This document shows, piece by piece, positions 26,569 to 35,217 of a stretch of 64,000 nucleotides of DNA. The translations under genes were made by a program, and so were the position numbers. Position 1 is the first letter of the stretch. Each line of letters opens with the position of its first letter. The stretch is from CAZQVN01 sp964596775 (GTDB lineage: Bacteria; Eisenbacteria; RBG-16-71-46; JABDJR01; JAWXBZ01), in the NCBI GenBank assembly GCA_964596775.1, contig CAZQVN010000003.1:134034-198033 (forward strand), given 5' to 3'. The notes beneath the pieces were generated by a model. That model made no database searches. It had not been told where the DNA came from and worked only from the letters and a program-made list of their open reading frames with translations.

Positions 26569-27726
26569 CTAGAAATGCTCCGGCATCGACTCGAGCTTGA
26601 CCCTGATCTCGATCAGCTTTCCGTCTCTTTCCACGGTGAAGAGGACCGTGTCGCCCGCCCGCGCGCCGAAGATTTCGCGCGACGCGTCGCCCTTGTCGGC
26701 CACGGCGCGGGACCCGATCTTCCGGATGATGTCGCCGGCCTGGATGCCGGCCCGATGGGCGGGGCTTCCCCGCTCGATGCTGTACACGAGCGCGCCGCGC
26801 GTATCGGCAACGCCGAGCCGCCGGGCCACGAACGGCGACAGGTCGACGACCGTCATGCCGATCCACACGCCGCGCACGCTCCCGTAGCGGATGATCTCGT
26901 CGGCCACGGCGGCGGCGGTGGCGATCGGGATCGCGAAGCCGATCCCCAGCGAACCGCCCCCCTGGGTAAAGATGAACGTGTTCACGCCGATCACCTCGCC
27001 CTGCGCGTTGACCAGCGGCCCGCCCGAGTTGCCCGGATTGATGGCCGCGTCGGTCTGGATCATGTTCTTGTACACGCCCCCCTCGCGGACATCGGTCTTG
27101 ATGTCCCGGTTCATGGCGCTGATCACGCCGACGGTCACGGTGGGGTGGGTGTCACCGAGCAGGTAGCCGAACGGATTGCCGACCGCGATGGCCCACTCGC
27201 CCACCATGAGATCATCGGACCGGCCGAGGCGGGCCGGCGGAAGGCCGGCTCCGTCGATCTTGACCACCGCCAGATCGTATCCGGCATCGGCCCCGAGCAG
27301 TTTCCCCTTGAACTGGCGACCGTCCGACAGCGTGACCTGGATTTCCTCGGCCCCCGCAACGACGTGGGAGTTCGTGAGGACATGCCCCTGGTCGTCGAAC
27401 AGGAACCCGCTGCCGAACTTCGGAACGTCTCTCTGGTAGGTGCCCGGCATGTAGCCGAAGAACTGCCCGAACAGCTGGCCGAACTCCTGGGGCATGGTCG
27501 TGACGATCCGGGTCTCGACCGCGGTGATGGACACCACCGACGGGCCGACCGTTTCCGACGCCCTCACGATGGCGTTCCGGCGCCCCTCCGAGATCCGGTC
27601 ATCGGTGGCGACCGCGGTCGATTCCGGCGCCGCCGAGACCTCGGTATCGTGATCGAATTTCTGGTATACGGCGACGGCGAAGACGCCGGCCATGAATGCG
27701 ATGATCAGTCCGCTGAGACGACGCAT
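26569..27726 (-). CDS. HtrA/DegP-family periplasmic serine protease with one PDZ domain
   Basis: The 385-residue protein has an N-terminal membrane anchor (about 5-21), a trypsin-like domain with the triad His121 (LTNSHVV), Asp151 (YDLAVVKI) and Ser234 (PGNSGGPL), and one C-terminal PDZ domain (about 285-380). One PDZ plus an uncleaved anchor is the DegS-like layout, whereas DegP has two. The flexible stretch 77-100 (rich in Phe, Gly, Gln) corresponds to the LA loop. It degrades or senses misfolded envelope proteins; a DegS-like signalling role is possible but no anti-sigma factor is coded here. It lies between transaldolase and purB. Confidence 0.9.
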   Translation of the reverse strand: MRRLSGLIIAFMAGVFAVAVYQKFDHDTEVSAAPESTAVATDDRISEGRRNAIVRASETVGPSVVSITAVETRIVTTMPQEFGQLFGQFFGYMPGTYQRDVPKFGSGFLFDDQGHVLTNSHVVAGAEEIQVTLSDGRQFKGKLLGADAGYDLAVVKIDGAGLPPARLGRSDDLMVGEWAIAVGNPFGYLLGDTHPTVTVGVISAMNRDIKTDVREGGVYKNMIQTDAAINPGNSGGPLVNAQGEVIGVNTFIFTQGGGSLGIGFAIPIATAAAVADEIIRYGSVRGVWIGMTVVDLSPFVARRLGVADTRGALVYSIERGSPAHRAGIQAGDIIRKIGSRAVADKGDASREIFGARAGDTVLFTVERDGKLIEIRVKLESMPEHF

Positions 27727-27729
27727 GGC

Positions 27730-28374
27730 CTACTGTTTGGATTTTCGGTAGTCCGCGAGGAACTTCTCCAGGCCGATGTCGGTCAGCGGGTGCTGGATCA
27801 TCTGCATCAGGACCTTGTGCGGCACGGTGCAGATGTCCGCCCCGAGCAGTCCGGCCTGCACGATGTGCAGCGGCGAGCGAACGCTGGCCACGAGAACTTC
27901 ACACGGAAAGTTGTAGTTGTTGAAGATCTGGACGATCTGCTCGATGACGTGCATCCCCTCGTCGGCGATGTCGTCCAGCCTTCCGATGAACGGAGACACG
28001 AAGGACGAGCCGGCCTTGGCGGCAAGCATGGCCTGCAGCGGCGAGAAGATCAGCGTGGAATTGATCCGGATCCCCTCGTCGGACAGGCGGCGGCACGCCT
28101 TGAGCCCTTCCGGGATCGTCGGCAGCTTGACGACGATGTTGTCGTGCAGCGCCGCGTAGTACTTGCCTTCCTTGACCATCCCGTCGGCGTCGACGGCGGT
28201 CACCTCGGCCGAGATCGGGCCGTCGACGATCGAGCAGATCTCCTTGAGAATCTCCTCGTAACTCCCCTTTTCCTTCGCGACGAGCGACGGATTCGTCGTG
28301 ACGCCGTCGATGATCCCGAGTTCGGCGAGTTCCCTGATTTCCTGGACGTTCGCCGTGTCCACAAACAGTTTCAT
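27730..28374 (-). CDS. tal: Transaldolase / fructose-6-phosphate aldolase (TalC-MipB type)
   Basis: The 214-residue TIM-barrel protein is the short transaldolase type. It begins MKLFVDTANVQEIRE, has GVTTNPSLVAKE and the Schiff-base lysine in NIVVKLP (K83), and ends near HPLTDIGLEKFLADY. Such proteins act as transaldolase in the pentose phosphate pathway or as fructose-6-phosphate aldolase; the sequence alone does not decide. The ATG at 28374 has GGAGG six bases upstream, so a TTG two codons earlier is rejected as the start. It follows truA by 21 nt. Confidence 0.92.
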   Translation of the reverse strand: MKLFVDTANVQEIRELAELGIIDGVTTNPSLVAKEKGSYEEILKEICSIVDGPISAEVTAVDADGMVKEGKYYAALHDNIVVKLPTIPEGLKACRRLSDEGIRINSTLIFSPLQAMLAAKAGSSFVSPFIGRLDDIADEGMHVIEQIVQIFNNYNFPCEVLVASVRSPLHIVQAGLLGADICTVPHKVLMQMIQHPLTDIGLEKFLADYRKSKQ

Positions 28375-28395
28375 TGGCAACCTCCTCCGTGGGGG

Positions 28396-29184
28396 TCATT
28401 CTACATCAGGACTTCGATTTACGACAGGGACGATCTCTTCGTCCGGCGGGTAGTCGGCCCTGACGAAGAACAGCCCGCGCGGGGGCGCGGCGGGCAGGGC
28501 CCGGTCGAATCCTCCCGCGGCCAGCGCCGCCGAAACCACCGCGGGATCCAGGCGGTTTTCCCGCTCGAGGGCCACCATCGATCCCACGATGAGCCGGACC
28601 ATGCGGTAGAGAAAACGGTCGGAGTGGATCTCGCAGACGAGGCGCCGCCGCCGCCGGGTCCAGTCGAGGCTCCGGATGGTGCAGCGGGTGTCCATGCGCC
28701 GCCCTTCGCCGACCGTGAACGCATCGAACCGGTGGCTTCCGATCAGCGGCGCGGTGGCGGCCGTCAACGTTTCCGCATCGGGCAGCGGGCGCCGCACCCA
28801 CGCGTAGCGGCGGGCGGCCGGCGTGTCCCTCTCCGAGAGCACATAGCGGTAGCTGCGGCCGACGGCGCTCCAGCGGGCATGAAATCCGTCCGGCGCCCGC
28901 CCCAGCGAAGCGACGACGACATCGCGCGGCAGGAGCCCGCGCAGGGCGCGGAGCAGCGCCGCGTCGGGCAGGGCCGTGTCCGCCATGAAACTGGCCACCT
29001 GGCCGGCGGCGTGAACGCCCCGGTCGGTGCGCCCGGCGCCGGCGATCCGCACCGGGTGGCCGAGAATCGTGGCCAGCCCGCGCTCGACCTCTCCCTGCAC
29101 CGTCCGGACCCCCGGCTGTACCTGCCATCCATGAAACGCCGTTCCGTCGTAGCGGAGGCGGAGGCGGAACGTGGCCGCGCCCAT
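28396..29184 (-). CDS. truA: tRNA pseudouridine(38-40) synthase TruA
   Basis: TruA converts uridines 38-40 of the tRNA anticodon stem. The 262-residue product has the family opening LRLRYDGTAFHGWQ, the catalytic aspartate in GAGRTDRGVHA (D54), and the FLYRMVRLIVG block near the C-terminus. The ATG at 29184 is one base after the lnt stop, which favours it over the in-frame ATG about 27 codons upstream, inside lnt. Confidence 0.95.
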   Translation of the reverse strand: MGAATFRLRLRYDGTAFHGWQVQPGVRTVQGEVERGLATILGHPVRIAGAGRTDRGVHAAGQVASFMADTALPDAALLRALRGLLPRDVVVASLGRAPDGFHARWSAVGRSYRYVLSERDTPAARRYAWVRRPLPDAETLTAATAPLIGSHRFDAFTVGEGRRMDTRCTIRSLDWTRRRRRLVCEIHSDRFLYRMVRLIVGSMVALERENRLDPAVVSAALAAGGFDRALPAAPPRGLFFVRADYPPDEEIVPVVNRSPDVE

Positions 29185-29185
29185 C

Positions 29186-30727
29186 TCAGCGGGAGACCCT
29201 TCGCCCGGACAGCAGCAGCGCCCCCGCGGCGAGCACCGCCGACACGAGAAGGATCCAGTCTCCATGCCGGGAATAGAACGTGGGCGGGCCGGCCAGCGCG
29301 ACCCGGCCGGACACGACCGCCGGTTCGAACAGGCCGGTGGCCTGCCGGATACTCCCGTCCGGACCGATCAGGCCGGTGATCCCGGTGTTGGCCGCCCGGG
29401 CGATCCCCACCCGGTTCTCCACGGCCCGGAACACCGCCATCGTCAGGTGCTGGTACGGGGCGGGCGACCGGCCGAACCACTGGTCGTTCGTGATGTTCAC
29501 CAGGAACTGCGCGCCGCCGCGGACGGCGCTCCGGGCAAGATCCGGAAAGATCGACTCGAAGCAGACGAGCACGGCGAACGACGGACCGGCCCCCGCCGCG
29601 GAGAGGCTCGAGAACACGTGCAGCGAATCCCCCGGCGTGAAATTGCTCTGGCCGAAATTGACCCGGTTGAGCCCGGGAATCGGCATCCACTCGCTGAACG
29701 GCACGAGCCGCGACTTCCGCGAGCTCTCGACGATCCCCTCCCCGGGGAGGATCAGGCCGGCGGCGTTGAAGTAGCGACGCTCGGGCGGCGCGGTCGACGG
29801 CGGCGTCGGCGGGAGCAGGTCCGTGTCGGGAAACCCGGTCAGGATCGGCCGGCGGGTCATGGCCGCGGCGCTCTTCACGAGCCCGTAGTTGGGCGCGTCG
29901 AGGAGCAGGAGCGTGGGGGTGGCCGTTTCCGGCCAGATCACCAGGGTTTCCGGATCGGTGTCCTTCGTGTGCTCGAGCGTCATCGTCACGAGATTCCGCA
30001 CCACTTCAGCCCGTTTCTCCGGGTCCCACTTGTCGTTTCCCGTGTTCTGCTGCACGAGGAGCACCGGCCAGCTCGGACCGGCGACGGCCCGAACGGTGTC
30101 CAGCCTCCCGCGCCCGTACTGCCAGGGAACGAGGACGACGAGGACGGCGGCGGCGAGGGCGGCGATGCGGCCCGCTCCGCGGCCGCGGACCGCGAGAAAG
30201 AGCAGGACGTTGACGAGCACGACCACGAACGACACGGCCCAGATGCCGCCGAATTCGGCGAACTGGATGAACGGAAGCGCGGCCCACTGGCTGTAGCCGA
30301 GACTTCCCCACGGAAACCCGATGACCCCGAACGCCCGGAGCGCCTCGAGCAGCGCCCACGCGGACGGCGCGGCCAGCACGGCCATCCAGGGGCGGTCCCG
30401 CGCCGCCCGCCAGACGATCAGGCTCCAGACCGCCGGATAGACCGCCAGGTAGAGCGTCAGCAGGAGCAGGGCCGGGTACATGAGGAACGGGACCGTCACG
30501 TTTTCCGGGGGCAGGTTCGGAACCCAGTGGAGGAGAACAAGAAAGAACGCGAATCCCTGGCAGTACCCGAGGCGGAAGACACGCCCCGCCGCGGGCGGGA
30601 CCGAACCGGCCGGAAGGAGAACCAGCAGGAGCGGAACGAGCGCCACGAACGCCGCGGGGCCGAAGTCGAAAGTGGGAAACGCCAGGGCCATGAGCAGGCC
30701 CGAAAGGAGTGCCGCGCCGATGTCCAC
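29186..30727 (-). CDS. lnt: Apolipoprotein N-acyltransferase Lnt
   Basis: Lnt adds the third acyl chain to lipoproteins in the inner membrane, before Lol sorting. The 513-residue protein has about seven membrane segments in the first 205 residues, a periplasmic nitrilase domain with the triad Glu267 (IWPETATP), Lys338 (SSRKSRLVPF) and Cys389 (VLVCFESIFP), and a last membrane segment at about 490-507. The GTG at 30727 starts five bases after the preceding stop. It complements lolD/lolE and the lipoproteins coded in the window. Confidence 0.95.
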   Translation of the reverse strand: MDIGAALLSGLLMALAFPTFDFGPAAFVALVPLLLVLLPAGSVPPAAGRVFRLGYCQGFAFFLVLLHWVPNLPPENVTVPFLMYPALLLLTLYLAVYPAVWSLIVWRAARDRPWMAVLAAPSAWALLEALRAFGVIGFPWGSLGYSQWAALPFIQFAEFGGIWAVSFVVVLVNVLLFLAVRGRGAGRIAALAAAVLVVLVPWQYGRGRLDTVRAVAGPSWPVLLVQQNTGNDKWDPEKRAEVVRNLVTMTLEHTKDTDPETLVIWPETATPTLLLLDAPNYGLVKSAAAMTRRPILTGFPDTDLLPPTPPSTAPPERRYFNAAGLILPGEGIVESSRKSRLVPFSEWMPIPGLNRVNFGQSNFTPGDSLHVFSSLSAAGAGPSFAVLVCFESIFPDLARSAVRGGAQFLVNITNDQWFGRSPAPYQHLTMAVFRAVENRVGIARAANTGITGLIGPDGSIRQATGLFEPAVVSGRVALAGPPTFYSRHGDWILLVSAVLAAGALLLSGRRVSR

Positions 30728-30731
30728 GGCG

Positions 30732-31748
30732 CTACGCGAGCTTCACCTCGCGCCCCGTCTCCGCCGACTTGTAGATCGCCTCGAGAACCCGGAGCACGCT
30801 CACCGCCTCGTCCCCGGGCGACAGCGGCCGCTTTCCGGTCCGCACGCAATCCACGAAGTGCGCGATCTCGTTCTCGTAGGACTGCTTGTACATGTTGCGC
30901 ACCGACTCCGTCGACGGCGTCACGTTGACCAGGCTCCCGTGCATCTCCCGGTGCAGCCGCAGCGGGTTCAGCAGCGCGGCCCCGTGATCGCCGAAGAGGT
31001 TGACGTAGGCAAAGTCCTTTTCCATGAGCAGCGACCAGCCGACTTCCAGCGTCAGCGTGGCGCCGTTCTTCAGCCGCAGGAACGCGGACGCGTTGGATTC
31101 CACCTGGTCCACGCCGGGGCGGGTGGTCGTCGAGGCGCTGACCGTGGCCACGTCGGGCATGCCCATGACCCACAGCGCCAGGTCGAGCATCTGGACGCCG
31201 AGATCGATGAGCACGCCTCCGCCGGCGTAGCGCTTGGACGCCTTCCACGAGGAACCGTCCCACGCCGTGTGCTTGATCAGCCAGCCGCACTTGACGTAGG
31301 AGATCTTGCCGACCTCCCCCTTGTCCATGAACGTGCGGAGGATCTGCGCGTCGTTGCGGAAGCGGTTGTTGAACGCGGCCATCAGCACGCGGTCGTTCTT
31401 CGCCGCCGCGGTGACCATCCGCGTGGCCTCGCCCGGCGTGCGGCCGAACGGCTTCTCGCAGAGGACGTGCTTGCCGGCGTTCAGCGCGGCCACCGACACG
31501 GGAGCGTGGAGATGATTCGGCACGCAGACGTCGACGGCGTCGAACGCGTCGCTCTGGAACAGTTTCTCGTGGTCGTCGGTGGCTTCGGGTATTCCGAACC
31601 GCTGCGCGACGCGCTTGGCCTTCTCCCTGTCGATGTCGCAGACGGCCACGACCTCGACCCCCTCCGTCTTCACGTACGCGGGAATATGATTGATCTGGGC
31701 CACCGCCCCCGCCCCGACGACCGCAACCCGTACCTTGCGCTTAGCCAT
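30732..31748 (-). CDS. Gfo/Idh/MocA-family oxidoreductase, substrate unknown
   Basis: The 338-residue product has an N-terminal Rossmann motif (VAVVGAGAVAQ), the EKP box (LCEKPFGRTPGEA) and a C-terminal dehydrogenase half with GGGVLIDLGVQMLDLALW. It is a different subgroup from the GnnA-like protein at 4.7-5.6 kb (for example NHLHAPVSVAAL, AFNNRFRNDAQ). The family uses NAD(P) on sugars or sugar nucleotides; no neighbour fixes the substrate. The ATG at 31748 overlaps the purM stop by eight bases and the gene precedes lnt by four bases. Confidence 0.85.
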   Translation of the reverse strand: MAKRKVRVAVVGAGAVAQINHIPAYVKTEGVEVVAVCDIDREKAKRVAQRFGIPEATDDHEKLFQSDAFDAVDVCVPNHLHAPVSVAALNAGKHVLCEKPFGRTPGEATRMVTAAAKNDRVLMAAFNNRFRNDAQILRTFMDKGEVGKISYVKCGWLIKHTAWDGSSWKASKRYAGGGVLIDLGVQMLDLALWVMGMPDVATVSASTTTRPGVDQVESNASAFLRLKNGATLTLEVGWSLLMEKDFAYVNLFGDHGAALLNPLRLHREMHGSLVNVTPSTESVRNMYKQSYENEIAHFVDCVRTGKRPLSPGDEAVSVLRVLEAIYKSAETGREVKLA

Positions 31749-32784
31749 TCGTCTGGTTGTCTCCCGGCTCGAACCGAACCCGGCCCTCGCCCTCCGTGAT
31801 CCTTCCCGCGTGAAAACCGTCGTGCCCCGCTTCGGCAAGCAGGGCGAGCGCGGCCTCTTTCCCGTCTTCGGGCACCGCCGCGATCAATCCGGCACCCATG
31901 TTGAACGTCCGGTACATTTCCTCGGTCGCGACGCCGCCGTGCGCGGCGATGATACGGAATATCTCCGGAACCGACCAGCCTCCCCGGTCGATGACCGCAT
32001 CCGTGCCGCCGGGAAGGATCCGCGCCAGGTTTCCGGGAATGCCGCCGCCGGTGATGTGAGCCGCCCCGTGCAGCAGCCCCTCGCCCGCGAGCTTGCGGAG
32101 CGCCGGCGCGTAGCAGAGGTGCGGCCGGAGCAGCACCTCGGCAAGCGTGCCGTCGAGCCCGTCCGGCCGGTCTCCGGGCTGGAGGCCGCCGGCTTCGAAC
32201 AGGGCCCGGCGGGCCAGCGAGTAGCCGTTCGTGTGCAGGCCGTTCGAGGCGATCCCGATGAGCGCATCGCCGGGACGAACGGCCGATCCGTCGATGAAGT
32301 CCGGGCGCTGAACCGTTCCCACGATGGCCCCGACGAGGTCGTAGTGCCCCGGCTGGTACAGGCCCGGCATTTCCGCCGTCTCGCCGCCGAGCAGCGCCAT
32401 CCCCTGCTCGGCGCAGGCCGCGGCCATGCCGGTGACGAGCACCGCCGCCCGTTCCGGCTCCAGCCGTCCGGCGCCGATGTAGTCGAGGAAGAACAGCGGC
32501 CGCGCCCCGTGCACCGCGATGTCGTTGACGCAGTGATGGACGAGGTCGCGCCCCACGTCGTCGAGCATGCCGGTCTCGGCGGCGAGAAGGAGCTTCGTGC
32601 CCACGCCGTCGATCGAGGCCACGAGCAGCGCGTCCGGGCCGGTTTCGACGATCCGGATGACGCCGCCGAACGACCCGAGATCGGACAGGACGTGGGGGCC
32701 GAACGTCTTCCGGACGGCGGGCTTGATCAGGCGGATGAAGGCATCGCCGGCGTCGATGTCCACGCCGGCATCACTGTATTTCAT
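31741..32784 (-). CDS. purM: Phosphoribosylformylglycinamidine cyclo-ligase PurM
   Basis: PurM makes AIR from FGAM, the step after PurLQS. The 347-residue protein starts with YSDAGVDIDAGDAFI and has SFGGVIRI, DGVGTKLLLA, MALLGGETAEMPG and HITGGGIPGNL, the full set of PurM hallmarks. It begins six bases after the HD-GYP gene and overlaps the oxidoreductase gene by eight. It is separated from the other pur genes by seven genes in the same run. Confidence 0.96.
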   Translation of the reverse strand: MKYSDAGVDIDAGDAFIRLIKPAVRKTFGPHVLSDLGSFGGVIRIVETGPDALLVASIDGVGTKLLLAAETGMLDDVGRDLVHHCVNDIAVHGARPLFFLDYIGAGRLEPERAAVLVTGMAAACAEQGMALLGGETAEMPGLYQPGHYDLVGAIVGTVQRPDFIDGSAVRPGDALIGIASNGLHTNGYSLARRALFEAGGLQPGDRPDGLDGTLAEVLLRPHLCYAPALRKLAGEGLLHGAAHITGGGIPGNLARILPGGTDAVIDRGGWSVPEIFRIIAAHGGVATEEMYRTFNMGAGLIAAVPEDGKEAALALLAEAGHDGFHAGRITEGEGRVRFEPGDNQTNG

Positions 32785-32790
32785 GGGGCG

Positions 32791-34134
32791 TCAGCTCACG
32801 TGGGACAGGGTAACGGGAGACGGGCGGAGTCCGGCGGCCGGGACCGGAGCGGCCGGAGCATTCTCTGCGGCCGGATGAGACTCGTCGAGGCGCCCGGAGG
32901 AGACGAGGCGGGCCATGCTCTCCACGACGCCGGCATCGAACTGGGTGCCGCAGTTCTTGCGCAGTTCTCCCAGCGCCACCTCGCGGGTCAGCGCCTTCCG
33001 GTACACGCGGTCGGTGGTCATCGCGTCGAACGCGTCGGCCACCATGATGATCCGCGCCCCGATCGGAATGGCCGAACCGGACAGGCGGCCGGGATACCCC
33101 ATGCCGTCGATCCGCTCGTGGTGGGCCATCACGATGCGGCTCGCCTCGCGCAGCGACGGGATGCGGGCGGTGATCCGGGCCCCGTCCAGCGCATGGTCGC
33201 ACATCGACCGCTTCTCGTCCGGGGTCAGCGATCCCGGTTTCAGGAGGAGCTCGCGATGGACCATGCGGATCTTTCCGAGGTCGTGCAGGCGGGCGGCCAG
33301 GCGTATCGTGTCGATTTCATGCTCGGGAATCTGCATGTCCCGGGCCATCAGCGAGGTGAGGCGCTCGACCCGGCGGGAGTGCTCGTGCGTGTAGGGATCG
33401 ATTTCGTCGATCACGTCGGAAAGCACGTGGACGAAGTCGATCAGCTCCGCCTTGGAATCCGTGTACATCTTGGAAAAGTAGATGGCCACGAGAAGCGGCG
33501 TGACGAAGAGAAACACGCCCCAGATGCCGACCGCCTGGTGCATGACGGCGATGGCCAGGCCGACCAGGACACCGGCCAGCATGTGGAAGATCGTCCAGCG
33601 GAAGTTGACGCCCCAGATCCGCCAGAAATTGCGCCCGTCGGCGAGCGCGATGACGGTGGAAACGGCCAGCGTGTTGACGAGGAAGTAGGCCATTCCCATG
33701 GCCAGGAGCGGGGTGAGGTCGCCGGGCAGCGCGGGCAGGCGCCGGGTCGGCCCGCCGAGGGCCTCGTAGACGCGCCCGGCCACGAGAATCGTCAGGGACA
33801 GCGTGGCGGCGTTGAAGACGATCCGCTTCAACGGTTTCTTCTGGACGCGCCCGATGAGGAACGTGTTCAGAACCTCGACGAGAGCGGCGCCGGCCGGGCC
33901 GAACACGAGGATTCCCGCGTAGTCGAGCGTTGAAGCCACCGTGATGTAGCCGCCGTTGGGGAGATTCACGGGATAGTAGTCGGCGAGGAGCGTCAGTCCG
34001 AGCCAGAGGAGAATGACCGGCCAGTAGCTGAGATCGATGGTGGGCAGCGAAAACAACAGGCCGCCGAAACCGAGGAGAACGACGAGGCCGTAGTACGGGG
34101 TAAAAAGTCTGCTGCCCGACGGGGACGTCTTCAT
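32791..34134 (-). CDS. Membrane HD-GYP domain protein, putative cyclic-di-GMP phosphodiesterase
   Basis: The 447-residue protein has about seven to eight membrane segments in residues 12-222, a short linker, and an HD-GYP domain (about 235-415). The HD pair (HDLGK, H284/D285), HHERIDGMGYPG (GYP at 346-348) and DAFDAMTTDRVYR are intact, so hydrolysis of c-di-GMP or a related dinucleotide is expected. The C-terminus is a 40-residue low-complexity tail. The membrane part around 60-122 (ITVASTLDYAGILVFG, then QKKPLKRIVFNAA) matches that of the histidine kinase at 44.5-45.9 kb. AGGG lies four bases before the ATG. It heads the purM-lnt-pur run. Confidence 0.88.
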   Translation of the reverse strand: MKTSPSGSRLFTPYYGLVVLLGFGGLLFSLPTIDLSYWPVILLWLGLTLLADYYPVNLPNGGYITVASTLDYAGILVFGPAGAALVEVLNTFLIGRVQKKPLKRIVFNAATLSLTILVAGRVYEALGGPTRRLPALPGDLTPLLAMGMAYFLVNTLAVSTVIALADGRNFWRIWGVNFRWTIFHMLAGVLVGLAIAVMHQAVGIWGVFLFVTPLLVAIYFSKMYTDSKAELIDFVHVLSDVIDEIDPYTHEHSRRVERLTSLMARDMQIPEHEIDTIRLAARLHDLGKIRMVHRELLLKPGSLTPDEKRSMCDHALDGARITARIPSLREASRIVMAHHERIDGMGYPGRLSGSAIPIGARIIMVADAFDAMTTDRVYRKALTREVALGELRKNCGTQFDAGVVESMARLVSSGRLDESHPAAENAPAAPVPAAGLRPSPVTLSHVS

Positions 34135-34175
34135 TTCGCCCTGCTAGAAGGTCTGAAACCTGTTCCGGAAAAAAA

Positions 34176-34213
34176 GGAAGCCGACATCGAGGACTGGGGT
34201 ACTACCAGCCGGC
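34176..34213 (-). terminator. Possible weak terminator just after the 23-codon ORF
   Basis: On the minus strand GCCGGC (34213-34208) can pair, with one G-U, with GTCGGC (34185-34180). The T-rich tract at 34179-34169 follows, including seven consecutive T at 34175-34169. The loop is long (about 22 nt), so the stem is weak. If real, it ends the small ORF transcript before the HD-GYP gene. Confidence 0.3.
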
Positions 34214-34273
34214 TTTACCCGGCAGAACTCGGAGCGCGATGCTCACGATCAGTGCGAGCCACCCCCACTTCAT
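34202..34273 (-). CDS. 23-residue single-span membrane peptide ending in PGKAGW
   Basis: A complete small frame reads ATG at 34273 to TAG at 34202. Its product starts MKWGWLALIVSIALRV and ends LPGKAGW. It has a hydrophobic span (about residues 3-16) and a basic residue near the end. AGAAGGTGG lies about 9-15 bases upstream of the ATG. The last six residues are the same as those of the lipoprotein ending at 43537, although four of the six codons differ. It lies alone between the conserved hypothetical gene and the HD-GYP gene. Function unknown; it could be chance, but the shared end argues for a real gene. Confidence 0.5.
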   Translation of the reverse strand: MKWGWLALIVSIALRVLPGKAGW

Positions 34274-34370
34274 GGAACCCACCACCTTCTGCTGAAGAAA
34301 ACTGCGCAAAAAACGGTTTACGATGGGTCCGCTTCGCTCGGTATGTGTACCGCTTCGCTGTATTCCTTCC

Positions 34371-35120
34371 TCAGATCATCGATGTCGGCCTAAGTTCATA
34401 TTCTACAGGCTCTTTGACGTTGAGACGCCCCAGAATCCGGTTCAGGGAATCCAACGTAGCATACACCACGGACTGCTGCAAGTCGTGGTCCACGACGCAG
34501 GAACCGGAGAGCGCCACCTTCTTACGGTCCGTCATCAGTTGAACGTTGACCACGACGATCGTGTCCGATCCCATGTCGAGAAGTTCGATGTGGCCGAGCG
34601 TCAGCAGGTAGTCCTCGGACAGGAAACGCTCGACGGCCTTGAGTGTGGCCTCGGATATCAGCCGGGGAACCTGGTCGCGGCTGTTCGGTCCGTGCGCTTC
34701 CCCGACGGCCTCCTGGCTGCCCAGGCCGAGCTCGACCTGGACCTGGCAGCGCAGCTGGTTGATGGAGACGGTGACGCCGCCGAAGCGGAGCCGCGTTTCC
34801 TGGCTCTCGTCGATGGGAAGGATTTCGATGATGCCGTTCCGGGCCGGCTCCATCGGCTCGACCGGTTCGGCCACCGGGGTGTCGCGACGCTGGGCGATGG
34901 AGATCTTGCGGTAATCGATGTCGATCCTGAACTCGGCCTTGAGGGCCGAACAGACATCACGGACGATGTTCTTCGGGGATCGCTCCCCGTCCGCGAGGAT
35001 GTTGATCTCCTCGACCAGCCCTCCCTCGGTCTTGATGCTGACACCGTTGACGCTCCGAAGGCTCCGAATGAGAGCCTCCGCTTCCGTGACCCAGTCCAGA
35101 GACTGATTGCGATCGGTCAC
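34371..35120 (-). CDS. Conserved-looking cytoplasmic protein of unknown function
   Basis: I do not recognise a named family. The 249-residue product is acidic, with no signal peptide or membrane span. The first 70 residues are a compact alpha/beta unit (DWVTEAEALIRSLRSVNGV, GLVEEINILADGERSPKNIVRDVCSAL, FRIDIDYRKISIAQ). This is followed by a Pro/Glu linker and a second beta-rich domain from about 95 (LRFGGVTVSINQLRCQVQVEL, then LLTLGHIELLDMGSDTIVVVNVQL). The GTG at 35120 has AGGAG seven bases upstream. It is a single-gene unit with its own strong promoter, between pfkB and the small PGKAGW ORF. Confidence 0.8.
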   Translation of the reverse strand: MTDRNQSLDWVTEAEALIRSLRSVNGVSIKTEGGLVEEINILADGERSPKNIVRDVCSALKAEFRIDIDYRKISIAQRRDTPVAEPVEPMEPARNGIIEILPIDESQETRLRFGGVTVSINQLRCQVQVELGLGSQEAVGEAHGPNSRDQVPRLISEATLKAVERFLSEDYLLTLGHIELLDMGSDTIVVVNVQLMTDRKKVALSGSCVVDHDLQQSVVYATLDSLNRILGRLNVKEPVEYELRPTSMI

Positions 35121-35162
35121 CGTCTACTCCTGTCGTGAAAATCCCCCCTAGGATTCGAGGCG

Positions 35163-35191
35163 TTTATAGCACGCAACCCAATCCCCGACAA
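35163..35191 (-). promoter_or_regulatory. Sigma-70-type promoter of the unknown-function gene
   Basis: On the minus strand TTGTCG (35191-35186) lies exactly 17 nt before TATAAA (35168-35163), giving a predicted start near 35156 and a leader of about 36 nt to the GTG at 35120. It sits in the 97-nt gap after pfkB. Its -10 is the closest to TATAAT in the window. Confidence 0.6.
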
Positions 35192-35217
35192 GGAATTCGT
35201 CGAGCGTCAACCATTTT

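Noticed and set aside
28375..28380. TTG at 28380 as the start of the transaldolase gene
   Set aside because: It overlaps the GGAGG ribosome-binding site; the ATG at 28374 has ideal spacing and the family N-terminus.
26533..29379. Plus-strand open frame of 948 codons
   Set aside because: Antisense to htrA, tal and truA; no motif, no ribosome-binding site.
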